Numbered from the stretch's first letter, positions 49,001-61,891 are shown. The stretch: 64,000 nt of DNA from Pyxicephalus adspersus (GCF_032062135.1 NC_092859.1:125672173-125736172), one strand, 5' to 3'. Numbers and translations are program-made. The notes: generated from the letters alone by a model not told the origin.

Positions 49001-51220
49001 CTGCAGCTTTTATTTTGCCTTTGGTTCTTCCTAGTGCCTACCATGGGAAAGATTCACTCCAAAGAAATACCTACAGACAGTCACTATATCCACCTGTCAG
49101 TAACCAAGAATTGGATCTGGACACAAGAAGATACGTGAAGACCGTTGTATACAGAGAAGGGGGAGCTCTAACTTTTTAACACTCTTTAACAACAAGCTCT
49201 TGATGATGACAAATAACCCGAATTTTACAAAATAGCTTTTTTAACTTCTCTGAAGGCATAAAATGTTAGAATATCATTAGTTATGGTTTTTATGCCCCCC
49301 CTTCATTCTCTATGCTTTTTGTTTCCTTCCAGCAAAACTTTTATTAATTCCTGAACAACAAAATCTATTTTTCTTTTTCTTAAAATAAAACTGCCAACCA
49401 AGGCTAGGAAGACAGAGACCACCTCAGCATTGGAGAACATCTCTTGCCAATGTACATACTTTGTTATATGCAGACGTGTATTTCTAATGTAAAGCATATG
49501 TCTATGTGCAATTGTAAACAAATTGCAATATGGATACGTTACTTTGTATTATAATTTTTTTCCACTGTTAATGAAGACATTACTGTTTAAGTGACATACT
49601 CAGGATAACAAAGGATTTGATGTGTATAAAGGCGACTGACTATATATATATATATAAAAAAAAACATTTTTTTTTTTCATTTTGTTTAACAAATTGAGAA
49701 AGGAAAATCAGCATTTTCCTTGCTAGGCTTTTAGGATCAGAGTTGGTTAGAGTGCTTATGTCATCTTTTTCATTCCTACAACAAGCATCTCTCCCAGACT
49801 TGAATGTTCTGCTGGCTAACTACAAATGTATGAAACCTAAAACCACTCTGGACATCAAGATTCTGCCTTTTGTGGGATTCATATTTTTACTTCATGTTTT
49901 TATTCACATCATGTTTTCCCAAGTAACTGGAAGGTTTAGGAGTGTATGTTGATATATAAAAAAATATTCTATGAATGTTATCCACCAAGTTGTTTCTTTA
50001 CACTTCTTTGACCTACTGTAACAGAAGAGATAATGCACAACAAAATGAGATCTTGATCATCCTGCTATATTTTTTTGAGCTATAAAAGACCTCATAAAGA
50101 TGGTCAAGGAATGGCAAATGAGCAACAGACTTCTAAGGTAACTTCAATATGATTATTGCATTTATCTATACCAGTTGGGGGGCTAACAGATTTGGCTGCC
50201 CAGCTCTGCCTGTGTCGGAAGATAGGATATTCTAAAAAGGAAGTATTTAGAATTTGTTCATGCATCATGTGCTGTGCATGTAAATATATGGGCATTACCA
50301 AAAGCCTTTGATTTCTTTCTGACCACTATCAAGGACATCTGTTTTTCTGGCATTGGCAAGAAAAGAAAAAAAAAATGCATTCAGCGTTTTTTGTGTACCT
50401 CTGGATTCTATTCCATAAGTTGTGTTGTCTTTAAATGCTTGTATTGTCAGGGAGACTTGCATAGCATTCTTTTTCTGGCATGCATAGTCTTTGCTGAAGT
50501 TAAGAAAAAAAAAAGTTTACACATCCATTTTTGTCATGACACGCCAGCAAGGTATAATAAAAGAAAAAAAAGACACACAAATCTCTTCCTTGTAAAATTG
50601 TACAGTGTGTGGTGATTTTTTTCAAGATAGAAAACGCATCTTTTTGTACAAGGCTTTAGAAACCAATTTTGTAAATGATACCCCAGTCTAGTAGATAGGA
50701 GACTATAAAAATTAAGAAATCCTAAAAATAAAAAAAAATTCTAGTGTAGTTTTGAAATCATTTGAATGCATTTGTTCTTGGAATGAGGCAAGTCAATAAA
50801 GGGTATTGATATTGGAAATGGTGGGGGTTTTTTTGTAGCTTTGTCCATGTGATGAATCCTTTAACTGTGTACCTTTTCCCCCCACACCCATCCCATGCTT
50901 TTTTTTCTGTGGTAAGGATTGGGAATTTTTTTTGTTTTTTTTTTAACTGTAATGTTTGAACAGAGAAATGCACTGAACCTCTCCACAGCAAGTGAAGATG
51001 ATGTAAGTGAAGCAGAAGAGCGACAAAAACTTAATCTAATACTACTGTCAATTTAATGTCCACTGTGTTTTATACAGTATTTTTTGTTCACTTTTGAAAT
51101 TTTTACTAAAAAAATTGCAAAAAATAAAAAGTATTGTGCAAAGACATATAAAGATTTCTTTTCCTTTTTGTTTTTTTTTTAATTTCTTGAAACTTGAATA
51201 AATAGACTTGAATGAAAAAA
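49001..51220 (+). other. ADAM10: ADAM10 3' untranslated region (end approximate)
   Basis: Begins directly after the stop codon. No further splice-joined coding sequence is needed. AATAAA signals occur at 51123-51128, 51197-51202 and 51514-51519, so alternative ends are possible; the chosen limit lies just after the second. An AT repeat sits at 49643-49656. A region near 50990-51055 reads as open frame by chance or conservation and is discussed in the findings. Confidence 0.6.
51123..51202 (+). terminator. Candidate ADAM10 polyadenylation signals
   Basis: Two AATAAA hexamers, 51123-51128 and 51197-51202, are followed by T-rich stretches (51158-51182) that could act as downstream elements. A third AATAAA at 51514 could serve a longer form. 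Use cannot be decided from sequence alone. Confidence 0.4.
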
Positions 51221-53483
51221 ATCATTTCATGCCTATGTTATTTGGAAAATGTGTATTGACCATGCTAATGGCAGATAATTATTGTACATCCAAACAAGTT
51301 GAATGGTTTCTAATAGGGAAAAATTATTACACAATTTGTTTTTAACAGTTTACCAGTATTATAATGTCTGATGCTATATTTTTTATGCTTGCTTTTTTAT
51401 GCAGATATGATTTTTAACAGAATAGTTGAAGATTGATGTGTCAGCCTAAAAGTTGTATGTATCAACCGGCCTCTAGAATAGGGGTTTATTGTTTTTGCAA
51501 CAAAATATCTTTTAATAAAATTGTGTTGCCCAGAATTACAAAATACACTTAAAGTATACCAAGCACATCAGAGCAATAAACTTCACACCACATCTTTATC
51601 CTGTTCCATAGGCATATTGTACAAAAAAAAAAAAAAAACATTGCCATGTTTAAATAAAAGTTGAAAAGTTAAATATGGCAAAATTTTATACAAACACATA
51701 ATAAACAATGTATTATTGTCCTATTCTCCTATATTATTATTAATATTACACAATATTGAAATAGTGCCATCATATTACGCAGTGCTGCACTTGGATGCTA
51801 ATAGTTTAAGGGAATATAATGATTCAAGTATTTTGTTTTGACTCTTCTAGAATATTTATGTCTTTAATAAATTAAAATTCCACTACAGTAAAAGCCCTGA
51901 CTAAACCAACTGCAAATGCTTTTGGCTGCTGTGAAATTTGGCTACTAATACTGGATGTTAACCTGTTTTGGCAAGCTGCTATTCTTTATAACTGCAAATC
52001 TTCCACTCTGAAGGCTCAGACAAGAACTTTTTGGAAGCAAATATAAACCAGCAAGACTTTGTGGAAGGTGGTTCATAATGGCAGCTTAAATATTTCTCCC
52101 ATGTCCCCTTTTCCTTCAAGCTAATAAAAGAAAACATGTATTTAATGTATGTCAGATCCTTTTTGAATATTACCATTTTGCCTTTTTGTATACATTTATG
52201 TTTCTCCTTTATGGGTGACCCATACAGCTCTTTACCTTTGGTGTATATTTACTGGTAATATGTGAAATTTGTGTTGTCATGGCTGATTTTCTTCTGTGCC
52301 ACTAACCAAAAAGCTGACTGCTTTCTGAATATTAAAGGTGCCTAGCATATTCTTCATTCTGAATCTCTGACCTGGGACAAGCAAACGGCAAGTAAAGTAA
52401 GTGTAAGGTCACAACTCTTGATCTGCATACTCATTCTGGTCCAGTATTCTTGTCCAAGCCATTGGATCAGCGAGTGACAGACAACTGGAATTTTCAGTAG
52501 AAAATTCTTCCATATCTGTTTTTTGGTGCCAGATGGGTTATGGGAATGTCAAGAAAACTCGAAGATGCATTGTTCCAGGGAGAAACTGAGTGTTTGAGAA
52601 TTTCTCATGGGTCATATAGTAAGAAGTTACTTTGTTTTTATTACCTAAGTGTTATACTAAAAATTATCTATGAAAGCAAAGAAAAACAAATCCCAATTCT
52701 CAGTGGGTATTCTTAGGGTAATTTTTCTTTAATGTTGTGGACCCCTGTCCAATCAGGTACCTAAAGTTGTTAAGTGGAGGTTTTTATTGCTTATCTATGG
52801 ATTCTTTACAGTGATGGCAGTTTCAGGGTCATAGACAAATACAGCTTTTTTTTCTGCTCAAATGTTTGAATAGCAGTTCAAATCCAGCATTTGTAATGGT
52901 TCCCAAATCTTAAGCTTTTTTTTAAAAAAATAGTAAAATAAGTGATTAGCAGGTGATGGGTTGGAATCTAGGCAAATACAATGACCATTGTAATGCCTAG
53001 ACAATTGGGTCATAGCCTAATATGGTTTGGTTTTGGGAATTATCCCTGTATACAGTGACCTTCCAAAAGCCCAAGGAAGGATAGCTATTGAACTAATTAG
53101 CCTATAGGCGCTTATGACTCATTGGTGTGCAATGGGTGGGAAAGGTTAGCCTGTCTGGTCCTATCCAATAAAAACAATTGTTGCCTGCTACTGTGGCAAT
53201 GAGAACGAAGATCATGTCATGATGGTCTATTCCCTGAGTTTTGAATGACCTGGAGAAAAGGAAGTTATGCACTATGAAAAGATGATAGGCCAGCAGAGGC
53301 ACTGTGACTTAAAATGTATGTTGGTAACATTTTGAGCCAGATACCACTTGGTGGCACAAGGGGGGCCTCCATAATAGGCAGATGCCTGTAATGTTTTGTC
53401 TGTTCAGTGTATGTTTATTCCGTTCTTAGACTTGGAACAGTTATGAAGATACAACACCTTTCTCAGCTATAGTTAAGGATTAC

Positions 53484-54592
53484 ACTCATTGGCTGTTTTA
53501 TTATGATTCACTTTTTCAATTTCTTAACACAAATATCCATTCAGCCAATCATGGCAGCAATTAAATGTGTTTAGACATGTAAACCTTGTCAGGACAACCT
53601 GCTGTAGTTCAAACCAAACATCAGAATAGGGAGGAGAAATTATTTGTGATTTTGAATGTGGTGTGTTTTTTGGTGCTGGGTTGCTATTTGAGTATTTAGG
53701 AAACTGCTGATCTGCAGGAACTTTTCCTGCACAATAATTCGGGTTTACAGGGCATGGTCCAAAAATGGGAAAATATTCAGTGAGTGGCGGTGTTCTGGTT
53801 GAAAATGCCTTGTTGATGTCAGATGGTAAGGGAGATGTAAGAAAGAGAACAGTAACTCAAATATCCACTCATTAAGAAAGAAGTATGCAGAAGAGGCATT
53901 TATGAACATACAAAATGTTAAACCTTGAAGCAGATGGGCTACAGCAGCACAAGAGATAAGATGTGGCTACTGTCAGCTAAAAACAGACACCTCAGGCTAC
54001 TTCACATGGGCTCACAATAATTGGACAAGAGAGGATTGTAGAAATGTAGTGTGATGAGTCTAGATTAATTCTTGGTCAATAAAGTGGATGGGTTAGAATT
54101 TGGTGTCAGCATCTTGTGACGTATCAATGGTCCAGTTGTTATTGTGTGGGGGATATTTTCTTGGTACACTTTGGGCTCCTTTAATACCAACTAAGCATCA
54201 TTTAAATGCCACAGCCTACCTAACTATTGTTGCTGGCCATATCTGTCACATCACATCTTCTGATGGCTACTTTTAGCAGTGATTACAAAGCTCAAACTGG
54301 TTTTCATGAGCAGAACATTGTATATAACATAGTATTCAAATGGCCTCCAGATCCCAATACAAGAGCAACTTTGGGATGTGGTGAACCAGGAGTTTTCGAT
54401 CATGGATATGCAGCCAACAAATGTAAAACATTTGCATGTTGCTATAATGTCAGTTTTGACTAAAATCTCTGCGGAATGTTTCCATCACTTTGTAGAATCT
54501 ATGCAATGAAGACTATAGCAGTTCTGAAGGCAAAAAGCAGTCCAACCTGGTACTGGCAAGCTGTACCTAAGAACATAGATGGGGAGTGTTTT
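53484..54592 (+). pseudogene. Decayed Tc1-like transposon with transposase relic
   Basis: Left end CACTCATTGGCTGTTTTATT, right end TGTACCTAAGAACATAGATG, matching a family widespread in fish and frogs. Between them lie recognisable transposase words: ACCTTGAAGCAGATGGGCTA, GTGTGGGGGATATTTTCTTG, TTCAAATGGCCTCCAGATCC. Open frame 54227-54463 keeps FHEQNIVYNIVFKWPPDP and then loses frame, so no active DDE transposase remains. Two fragments of the family occur in ADAM10 introns (25085, 40311). Confidence 0.8.
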
Positions 54593-55781
54593 ATGGTATC
54601 AATTTCTCACCACCAGTGTGCTTAATTGACTGTAAAAGAACAGAAAAACCCTGACATTTCTGAATATGTTTGCATGCTGCCACTCTTCCAGTTGGAAAAC
54701 TGTTTAAAATAGGAATTGCTTTAGAGAGATGTTATTTTACTACTTGCGTCTCTAGTACAGAAGATGGAAGTGAACACAGGAATACAGGATAAAGAAATAA
54801 TAAGAATCTAAAAATTCCCCTCTCTATGCAAGCTATTTTCGATTGCCTGTTCTAGTTTGTGAAATGTCATTCATTATTAAAGGTTGTATTTATAAAGGAG
54901 TGAATCTGACATTCCCTAGTGGAGAATCAATTACTGCCATTGAAGCATATGGACCTGGGTTGGGAGGTCCTGAAGCAGAAAGACAAAAACATTTCTAATC
55001 CCAAATAGAAAAAAAACTAATAGGGGTTCCATCCTTCACCCCCGGTCTATCTGTAACTGAAATATGAATGTGGAAATAGATACACTTCCATTATTTATTT
55101 TGGAGATATTTAAGGCAGTGTTGCCATTCATGTATACCTAATGGGGTAACCTCATCTGCTAAATATCTTCTGAGGTTGCATGTAAGAACTAGAAGTTGCA
55201 TACATGCTCCTGGGTTTAAAGCCCAATCAGCTACGTTTTAATGAGCAAACATGGAAGTGTCTGACTGAACAATTACCATCACATAGATAAGATGATAGAG
55301 TGGATGTATATGTTAAAGGGTAATATATGTGTCAACAGAGACAATTGTTGGCGTAAACCTGTTTTTTTTTAAATTTTATAAACTGCCTTTTAGCGTTAAG
55401 CCCAACATAAAAGTCACATGATGTGACTGATTCCCAAATCACTTAACACCACAGTCACATCACTTCACACAACTGTAAATACCACCAAATAGTGTAATCT
55501 TGTGAAATTAGGTGAAAGCATACAATGAAATGATTATAACTTGATTTTACCCGAAAGTATCACAACATCAAATGTGTTAACGTTTAAAATTATTCAGGTG
55601 TCATTTGTGATTTTAAAATATGTGAAATGCTTTGATACAGCTGGTAAAATATGAAGGTAAGGTACACTCATAAGGCCTTTCTTGTATTTATTCAAAGTAT
55701 GGACTAAATAAATTCCTAATGTTCATCGTTTCTTAATGTACAGTACTTTTGTACTGTTATATGTACTGTTCTTTTTGATAC

Positions 55782-56850
55782 CAGTCATGGTCAAAAGTAT
55801 TGCTACCCCTCCGTTTTTTCAGAATTTTCAAAAAAAAAATTCTGAACACAACTGTAGATAGTGAGATATGACATTTTAGGGAGCAAAGAACTTCAGATTT
55901 CCACCATATTGGGAAGTGGGAAATAAACTTATCGTACTTCTACTATATTTACTGAAGACCAGGACTGTTTATTTTTGTCTTGTTGTCAAAACCACTTTGT
56001 GCTAATGTTGTGATAAAAAGGACACAACTCAAAATCATATGTTTGTAGTTATTAGCTACAAATATCTGCACACCAAGTCATATACATCTTTCTCCCAATT
56101 GTAAAACAAAGTGAATTTGAAAAAAAAGCACAACAAAACAACAAAAAAAAACAAAAAACAATAAAAAAGTTCTTTAGAACTGTACAAACTGTGTATCTAC
56201 AAATATATGTACACTGTGTTGTGCCCGTTTCTTTGTTTTTTTCATAATGCATCAGACCAGATAATCTTCTGCCATGGTGCAATGGCAACATTCTGACACT
56301 AAACCATCCATCGTAAGCTCTTTAACTGGTGAGGCAGTTCATTCAGCACATTCACTCCAACTATTCTGCATTTGTCAAGACCCATAAACAGCAAATTCTG
56401 CATTTTTGACTCTTTTCTTTCATTGGCCAGTACTATGATTTTCAGCAATTTTGTGCTAATTTTGCTATTCTGTGTTAGGATCAGATGGACCAGCTTCCCA
56501 GCTTCCTGCAAACCTGTTACCACTGTCCTTGGACCATTTTTGGAAGATAATTACTGCATACCAGGAATCAACTGTTTTGGGTATAATCTGTCAAGTTCAT
56601 ATCACCTGGCATTGGTTTTAATGTTTTGCTTGATCAGTGTATATAACAAGGCTGTCCCTTTTAATATTTTGTCACAAAGAAAGCTATGCCATGCAATGTA
56701 AATGGGTTTGTACATGGTACCTTCTGACCAACAAACCCAAATTTTGTCTGCTTCTACTTTTCTATACTTCTTACAACTACTAGGAAAACAAATCTCTACC
56801 CACTGTCTGATAGTGTTTGAAGAGGTTTTTGGGTAGCCAACTAAAGTGGG
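55782..56850. mobile_element. Second Tc1/mariner-type terminus and degraded body (extent uncertain)
   Basis: CAGTCATGGTCAAAAGTATT followed by GCTACCCC is the classic outer end of another Tc1-like family. 55800-56200 is degraded. 56290-56700 has minus-strand open frame without recognisable catalytic motifs. No right terminus found, so the far boundary is a guess. Confidence 0.45.
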
Positions 56851-58375
56851 CCAATACTGTTTGCTACATCAGTTGAATCGTAGACTACAAGAGAAAAAAA
56901 AATATAAAGACTGAAGCCCATGGGTGGAACACTCCGTCTGTCCAACCGGTTACCTGTGGTAAAGTAGCAGACCATCCATGTGAATTAACCCTTTATAGGC
57001 ACTGTTTATTAACAATCTATGGATTGTGATCTTCAAATGGTTTAACAGCAGTGAGGTATTGGAACAGTTTTAGTAAATCTGCTTGCTGATGTTGCAAAGT
57101 GTGAAAACAAAATCATACATAGATATCGTATCCACTTATGTGATTTACTTTAGCACTATATCATAATTGTATTTTGTAATCAGTACAGATTGTATTGTGG
57201 CAGACAAACTGTAACGCAGTAACTCATCTTTCCCCACACATAACATATTCAATGTCATAGTGGGGCTTCATCTTTGACCATCACTTCCACACAGTTTCCA
57301 TAAATTGAACATCTTGGTTTTTCTTGTACTGTATCCCATTTTGTGCCCCTTACCTAAATATATTACCAATATACTTGTGTTTGGCTTACATTAATGATTT
57401 ATTCAATAGCTGTGTTGCAATAGGAATCTTATCAAGTTACTTCCAGAATTTCAAAAATGTCTTCCACTTCAGGTCTTGCCAATGGCAATAGTCTGCTTTA
57501 TGCAGGAACAGTCATTCTAATTTCCACATCATAGCAACTAAAACATTTTTTTTTTGTTTTTTTACTTGTCCAGGCATTGTGAAAGACTATGGAATCTTCA
57601 CAAAGAACAAATCATTCAGTTGTAGGCATATCTAGAAATTCCCTATCTGTGCCATCATCATATAGTGCAAGGCACAGATAACTAACAATAAACCACACTT
57701 TGCACAAATCGAGTCCTTCATACAGTCATGTAGAAAAAGTACACAACACAACGACAGACCAACATTATTCATTTAGTTAGTGTCTGCAGCTAAAGATGAT
57801 ATTCTTGAACAAAGAACCCATATACTTGACATGGTGCATTTACTCACAAAAGCTAAAAAAAAACTTAAATGCAAATGTGTGCATTTAATGCAAATTTAAT
57901 GCATAAATGCAAATGTGTTCAAGTGTTCAAAACACTTTTTCCAGATTAAGTTCCAATGATTAGAACCTATGTAGAAAGTATGCAAGCAAAACGTCTTAAA
58001 CATCCAGGATCTGGTGTTCTATTTACTGTTATTGTATGTGGTTTAAACATGCCAAGATCAAAAGAGGTCCCTAAGGCCTCTAGAAAATAGAGCTGACTAA
58101 TGCTAAAAGCCGTCTCTCTTAAAATCTCCATAATAAAATTACAGGATCTACATATTACTCACTATGCAATATTTCCAAAGAGAGGGCCTTCTGGAACAAT
58201 GTTCTGTAGGCTGATGAGTTAAAGTACACAGTAACAGCAGACCTATTTGGCACAAGCTGAACACAGAATACTAGGAGAACTTCATACCAAGCAAATTAAA
58301 TACAGTAAAACAATGTAATATTCATACAATAGTTTTGTGCAAATAATAACATCATTTCTGCTTACAAAAACTCAG

Positions 58376-58527
58376 TTTATTGTGTATTATATTCCAAGTA
58401 AGCAACTGTATCAGTTATATTGTTAGAGAATGAACATCAGAAAAATTTACATTTTTCAGTCCTGCACGGAATATTCTTTAGGATTTTGTTTTCTGTTGTC
58501 TCATACCTCATTTTGTGCTTACAACTT
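58376..58527 (-). other. LIPC: Probable LIPC 3' UTR with polyadenylation signal
   Basis: Downstream of the LIPC stop on the minus strand. The plus-strand TTTATT at 58376-58381 reads AATAAA on the minus strand about 150 nt past the stop, a plausible short 3' UTR. Other AATAAA hexamers further down cannot be excluded. Confidence 0.4.
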
Positions 58528-58630
58528 TTAGGATGTTCTCCTTTTAAATTTACTTGAGCATCTCACATAGGTCTTCTCTTGATCTGGAAGTAGCGTGAAG
58601 TTGTCAACGTTTTCTGAGCAAAATGTAATT
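58528..58630 (-). CDS. LIPC: LIPC last exon and stop codon
   Basis: Minus-strand acceptor ATCTTCTCAG. Reads ITFCSENVDNFTLLPDQEKT then YVRCSSKFKRRTS and TAA. Human ends MTFCSENTDDLLLRPTQEKIFVKC followed by a longer basic tail. Here the basic tail is somewhat shorter, and NFT makes a sequon absent from human. Confidence 0.92.
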
Positions 58631-61600
58631 CTGAGAAGATAGAATTTGTAAAAAATGCAATATTTAGTTAATGAAAACTATATTTGCAAAGATTGATTAT
58701 GTTGTCATCGGTCCCTGTTTTTAAGGAGCACATCTTTTAGAGATTTATAAAACTTAAAGGTGTAGGTGTTATTTTTATATCCTTTTCCGAAAATATCATG
58801 TAAAATTGAATGAATGCATTGCTTGGGGAATGTCAGGTAGATCATCACACTTTTCAAACAAACAGTTATTAAAGTATTACAAAACTTATTATCCCAAATC
58901 TTAGTTTTACTATGCACAAATAATCAGTCTTTGAATCTATGTATTAAAAATTAATTTTACTTTAATGGCAAACTACAACATAAAGGCTAAAAACTTGACC
59001 TCTGCAACAAATTTCTTTTCAAACAATGGTCCTTCTCCCTTTCTCTTGCTGTTCCAGATCCATATTGTCATGTCATAGACAGTCCTCCTTAGTATGAATG
59101 TGGAAACAGGATGTGTGTAATCCCAAAGGATGCCAATATACTGAAAATTAGCATGATTGTACAGTCTTCTGCAGTCACACATTTTGAAACTTTGAGGCAT
59201 TTATACCTGGTACACTTTCTTGTAGACATTATACATACAGGTAGTCCCTGGGTTACATACGAGATAGGGACTGTAGATTTGTTCTTAAGTTAAATTTGTA
59301 TGTAAGTCAGAACAGGTACATTATTTTACATACAAATTTACATACAGGTACATTATTTTAATAAATGCAATTAGACAGATGTTTGTCTCAACATATTATT
59401 AGGCAGTGTGGTGTACCGTATAAAATCTCCACTGTGAGTTAATTACTAACAAAAAAAAACATTATGGAGCCTAGACATTCATTAACTTCTGGAGCAAGCT
59501 GTGCTTTGATATGCAAAAAGAAACAACTGCAGAGTTTGTTTTGGTCAATAAAGAGTTACAAGAGGTTGCAAAAGAGCTCAGTCTTAGCTGTGGTTAGCAA
59601 AATATTTCTTCTCCAAGTCATGCAAACCGCTCTCCTTCCCCCTATCAAGCCTCTGTCTTGCACATGAATGGGAAGTCTGTTCGTACCTATGAGTCATCCG
59701 TATGTCGGATGTCCTTAACTCAGGGACTACCTGTATTAATTCTAAGGAGAAATAGCTAGCATTATATGACCTGGCAGTGTGAGTCTGGAAAAACAATAGA
59801 TATGGAGTCGGGCCACTGTTCTTGGGTAAACGTGAATCGCATAATAAGTTCTGTTTTTAGGATTGTTTGTGTTTTTTTAATTTATGCATCCTAAAATGTT
59901 TTCTGGATTCTAACTTATTGATCAAATTGCAGCTTTTTTAAAACATAATATTAAATACTGCTAATATAAAAACTACATTTTAAATGAATGCATTTCATGA
60001 CTACAGTAAACAGGTGGTCATCCATGTAAAACATATGCATGATTTAACAGTGATATGACATTCTTACCAGGGATCTTATTTATTGTAAATTCCCTTACCA
60101 AGTGACATAAGGCATCATAAAAAATTCTGCTATGAAATGATGTAGTTGCCCAGTTTACAGATTACAGGGTATTAACTGAAAACTGAGTGGTGGATGTTAT
60201 TGAAGCTAAATAGGAGATCTTACAAGAGAGTAATCAACTAGAAATAGATTTCCTTTCATATGGTAAACTCAACACTTTGTAATCATATTGCTATTCTTAA
60301 TCTCATTCTCAAGATCCACCGCACAAACTATTTAGAGGTCTTGTATCTATTTGTGGGTTAGTATAGTACATCAAGTCTAAACTTGGAAGCCTTTTTTTAG
60401 TCACAGTAAATGGGTGATTTTTTAATGTTGGTGTATGTCTTATTTTCTGTAGTAGCTATAATGATTAAACTTCTCAAACTATCATATACATGCAAAATAT
60501 CTCAGTATATTACTCTGTATATTACTAAGTGACAATATTTCAGAGATAAGTTATATTTTGGAGATTCACATCATGGTAGCTACATATAAGTGAACCAACC
60601 TCTCCTGAGTCTCTCCTGCTGTTACTCGTATCTTCTTCACTAGAAGTCCTGGAAGATTGACTATCTTTGTCTGAATGGTGTACCACAAGTTCTTTATATT
60701 GTTAATTCCATCCCACTTTAATCTGATCACCATCAGGTCACCAATGTCATCATCCAATGTAACGAGGAAAGAGTAGGTTCTGCTCTCTTTTATACCTTCA
60801 GCTCTAAAAAATAAATTATAAATACTGGTAACATCAATTCAAAGTTTCAATGGAAGAAACAGATACAGATACTATATGTTTTGTGCTTTAATTATATAGT
60901 AACAGAATATTTTGTATCATTCAAATACTTAAATATAAGAAGTTCTAAATTGGCTAAATTAAAGTAGTGGTTTTATAAAATAACTAATTATTAGGCTGTG
61001 CTTGCCTTTAAACTGGCCACATAGCTTAAAGCATATATAAACCCTAAACCATAAACAATGAACCATCTTACCATATTTGCTTCCTTTTATTTTGTTAACA
61101 TACTATTAAAGAGTTTTTTTTATATCTTCTTAAATATTAAAAGAACAGTTTCACTGCTTTTTTTTACTTCGGAAAGAGATATTGCATTCCCTTAACCAAG
61201 GCATCTGGTTAACCATCAAATGAACCTTTTTGGGGTGAAGTTAAAAAATTTCCCTCTGCAAAAAATATCTAACACAGAATCCACGTAAAATTCATAATCG
61301 AGATGTTCCAACTTTGTTCCAACAGGAAGGTTAGAGTGAAACCTGTGTTTTATTTGAAAAGGAGTTGAGTGTACCTGAAATCTTGTTTTTTTAATTGAAA
61401 GGTATTCCTGATTTATTTCCTATTCTCACTTTGTACAGTTGATGCCCATTTACAGACAAAAAGGGAGAATGTATGTGGGAGAAGACTTAGCAGAAACAAT
61501 CAGGAAGTATGTAAAATGACAACATACAAACATGTTTAGATCATTGTCTTTGTGAATGTCTTTGTGATTGATCTATAGGTCACAACCCTGATACCAAAAT

Positions 61601-61687
61601 AAAGAGAAACAAATATATAAATTATAACATTTTTATATTAATATATTATTATTATTATATAAAATTACATATATATATATAAAAAAA

Positions 61688-61724
<37 letters not shown>

Positions 61725-61891
61725 CACACATACAATATACAATCACGAGACACAGATATATAATACTTACATAGATAAAGGTAAGGTGTCAACCTCTTGC
61801 TTTGTTCCCGTCAGGGAAACTGTTAACTGTGGATTCAGATATTTATCTTCAATTTGGTTGATTATCTGGATCTTAAACTGGTAATGGTAAA
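58528..61891 (-). CDS. LIPC: Hepatic lipase (LIPC), last three exons (partial)
   Basis: Secreted triglyceride/phospholipid lipase of the pancreatic lipase family. Exons 61891-61771, 60803-60600 and 58630-58528 join in phase (2+117+2, 1+201+2, 1+102 nt) and end TAA at 58530-58528. They encode the C-terminal PLAT domain: VYHYQFKIQIINQIEDKYLN; YSFLVTLDDDIGDLMVIRLK; KKIRVTAGETQERITFCSEN; and a basic end, SSKFKRRTS. Human LIPC has VYHYQFKIQFINQ, TYSFLITLDVDIGEL, KTIRVKAGETQQRMTFCSEN at the same places. LPL and LIPG share this fold. Convergent linkage to ADAM10, as in human, favours LIPC. Catalytic-domain exons lie beyond 64000. Confidence 0.9.
58631..60599 (-). other. LIPC: LIPC last intron
   Basis: Between the penultimate and last exons. 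Contains the 59238-59733 MITE; no other structure seen. Confidence 0.8.
59238..59733 (+). mobile_element. TA-flanked pogo/Tigger-like MITE
   Basis: CAGGTAGTCCCTGGGTTACA at 59238 and the inverted terminus AACTCAGGGACTACCTG ending 59733, both directly flanked by TA (59236-59237, 59734-59735). Lies in the last LIPC intron. Internal CATACAAATTTACATACAGG duplication near 59320. No coding capacity. Confidence 0.8.
60600..60803 (-). CDS. LIPC: LIPC PLAT-domain exon (penultimate)
   Basis: Minus-strand acceptor TTATTTTTTAG. Reads AEGIKESRTYSFLVTLDDD then IGDLMVIRLKWDGINNIKNL, WYTIQTKIVNLPGLLVKKIR and VTAGETQE. The donor is AG/GTTGGT, weaker than consensus at +3 to +5, but phase and homology require it: AG plus A of the last exon gives Arg. 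Confidence 0.92.
60804..61770 (-). other. LIPC: LIPC intron with AT microsatellite
   Basis: Between the first two exons seen. Contains an AT/TTA-rich tract (61635-61740) with alternating AT and a short ACAC run. Confidence 0.8.
61771..61891 (-). CDS. LIPC: LIPC PLAT-domain exon (third from last)
   Basis: On the minus strand the acceptor is TTCCTTGTAG and the donor GTAAGT. Two bases complete a codon from the unseen upstream exon. Reads YHYQFKIQIINQIEDKYLN then PQLTVSLTGTKQEVDTLPLS, the first beta strands of the PLAT domain. The last two bases AT join A of the next exon to give Ile. Confidence 0.9.

Larger units (their letters stand above)
51221..58375. other. ADAM10-LIPC intergenic region
   Basis: About 7 kb between two converging genes. 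Contains a SINE/LINE tail fragment near 51735-51795 (minus), the Tc1-like copy (53484-54592), half a foldback element (54897-54960) and a second Tc1-like terminus at 55782. No conserved exon or RNA gene recognised. Confidence 0.75.

Noticed and set aside
56299..56701. Opposed open frames of 74 and 109 codons
   Set aside because: Downstream of a Tc1-type terminus in degraded sequence; no catalytic motif and no splice support.
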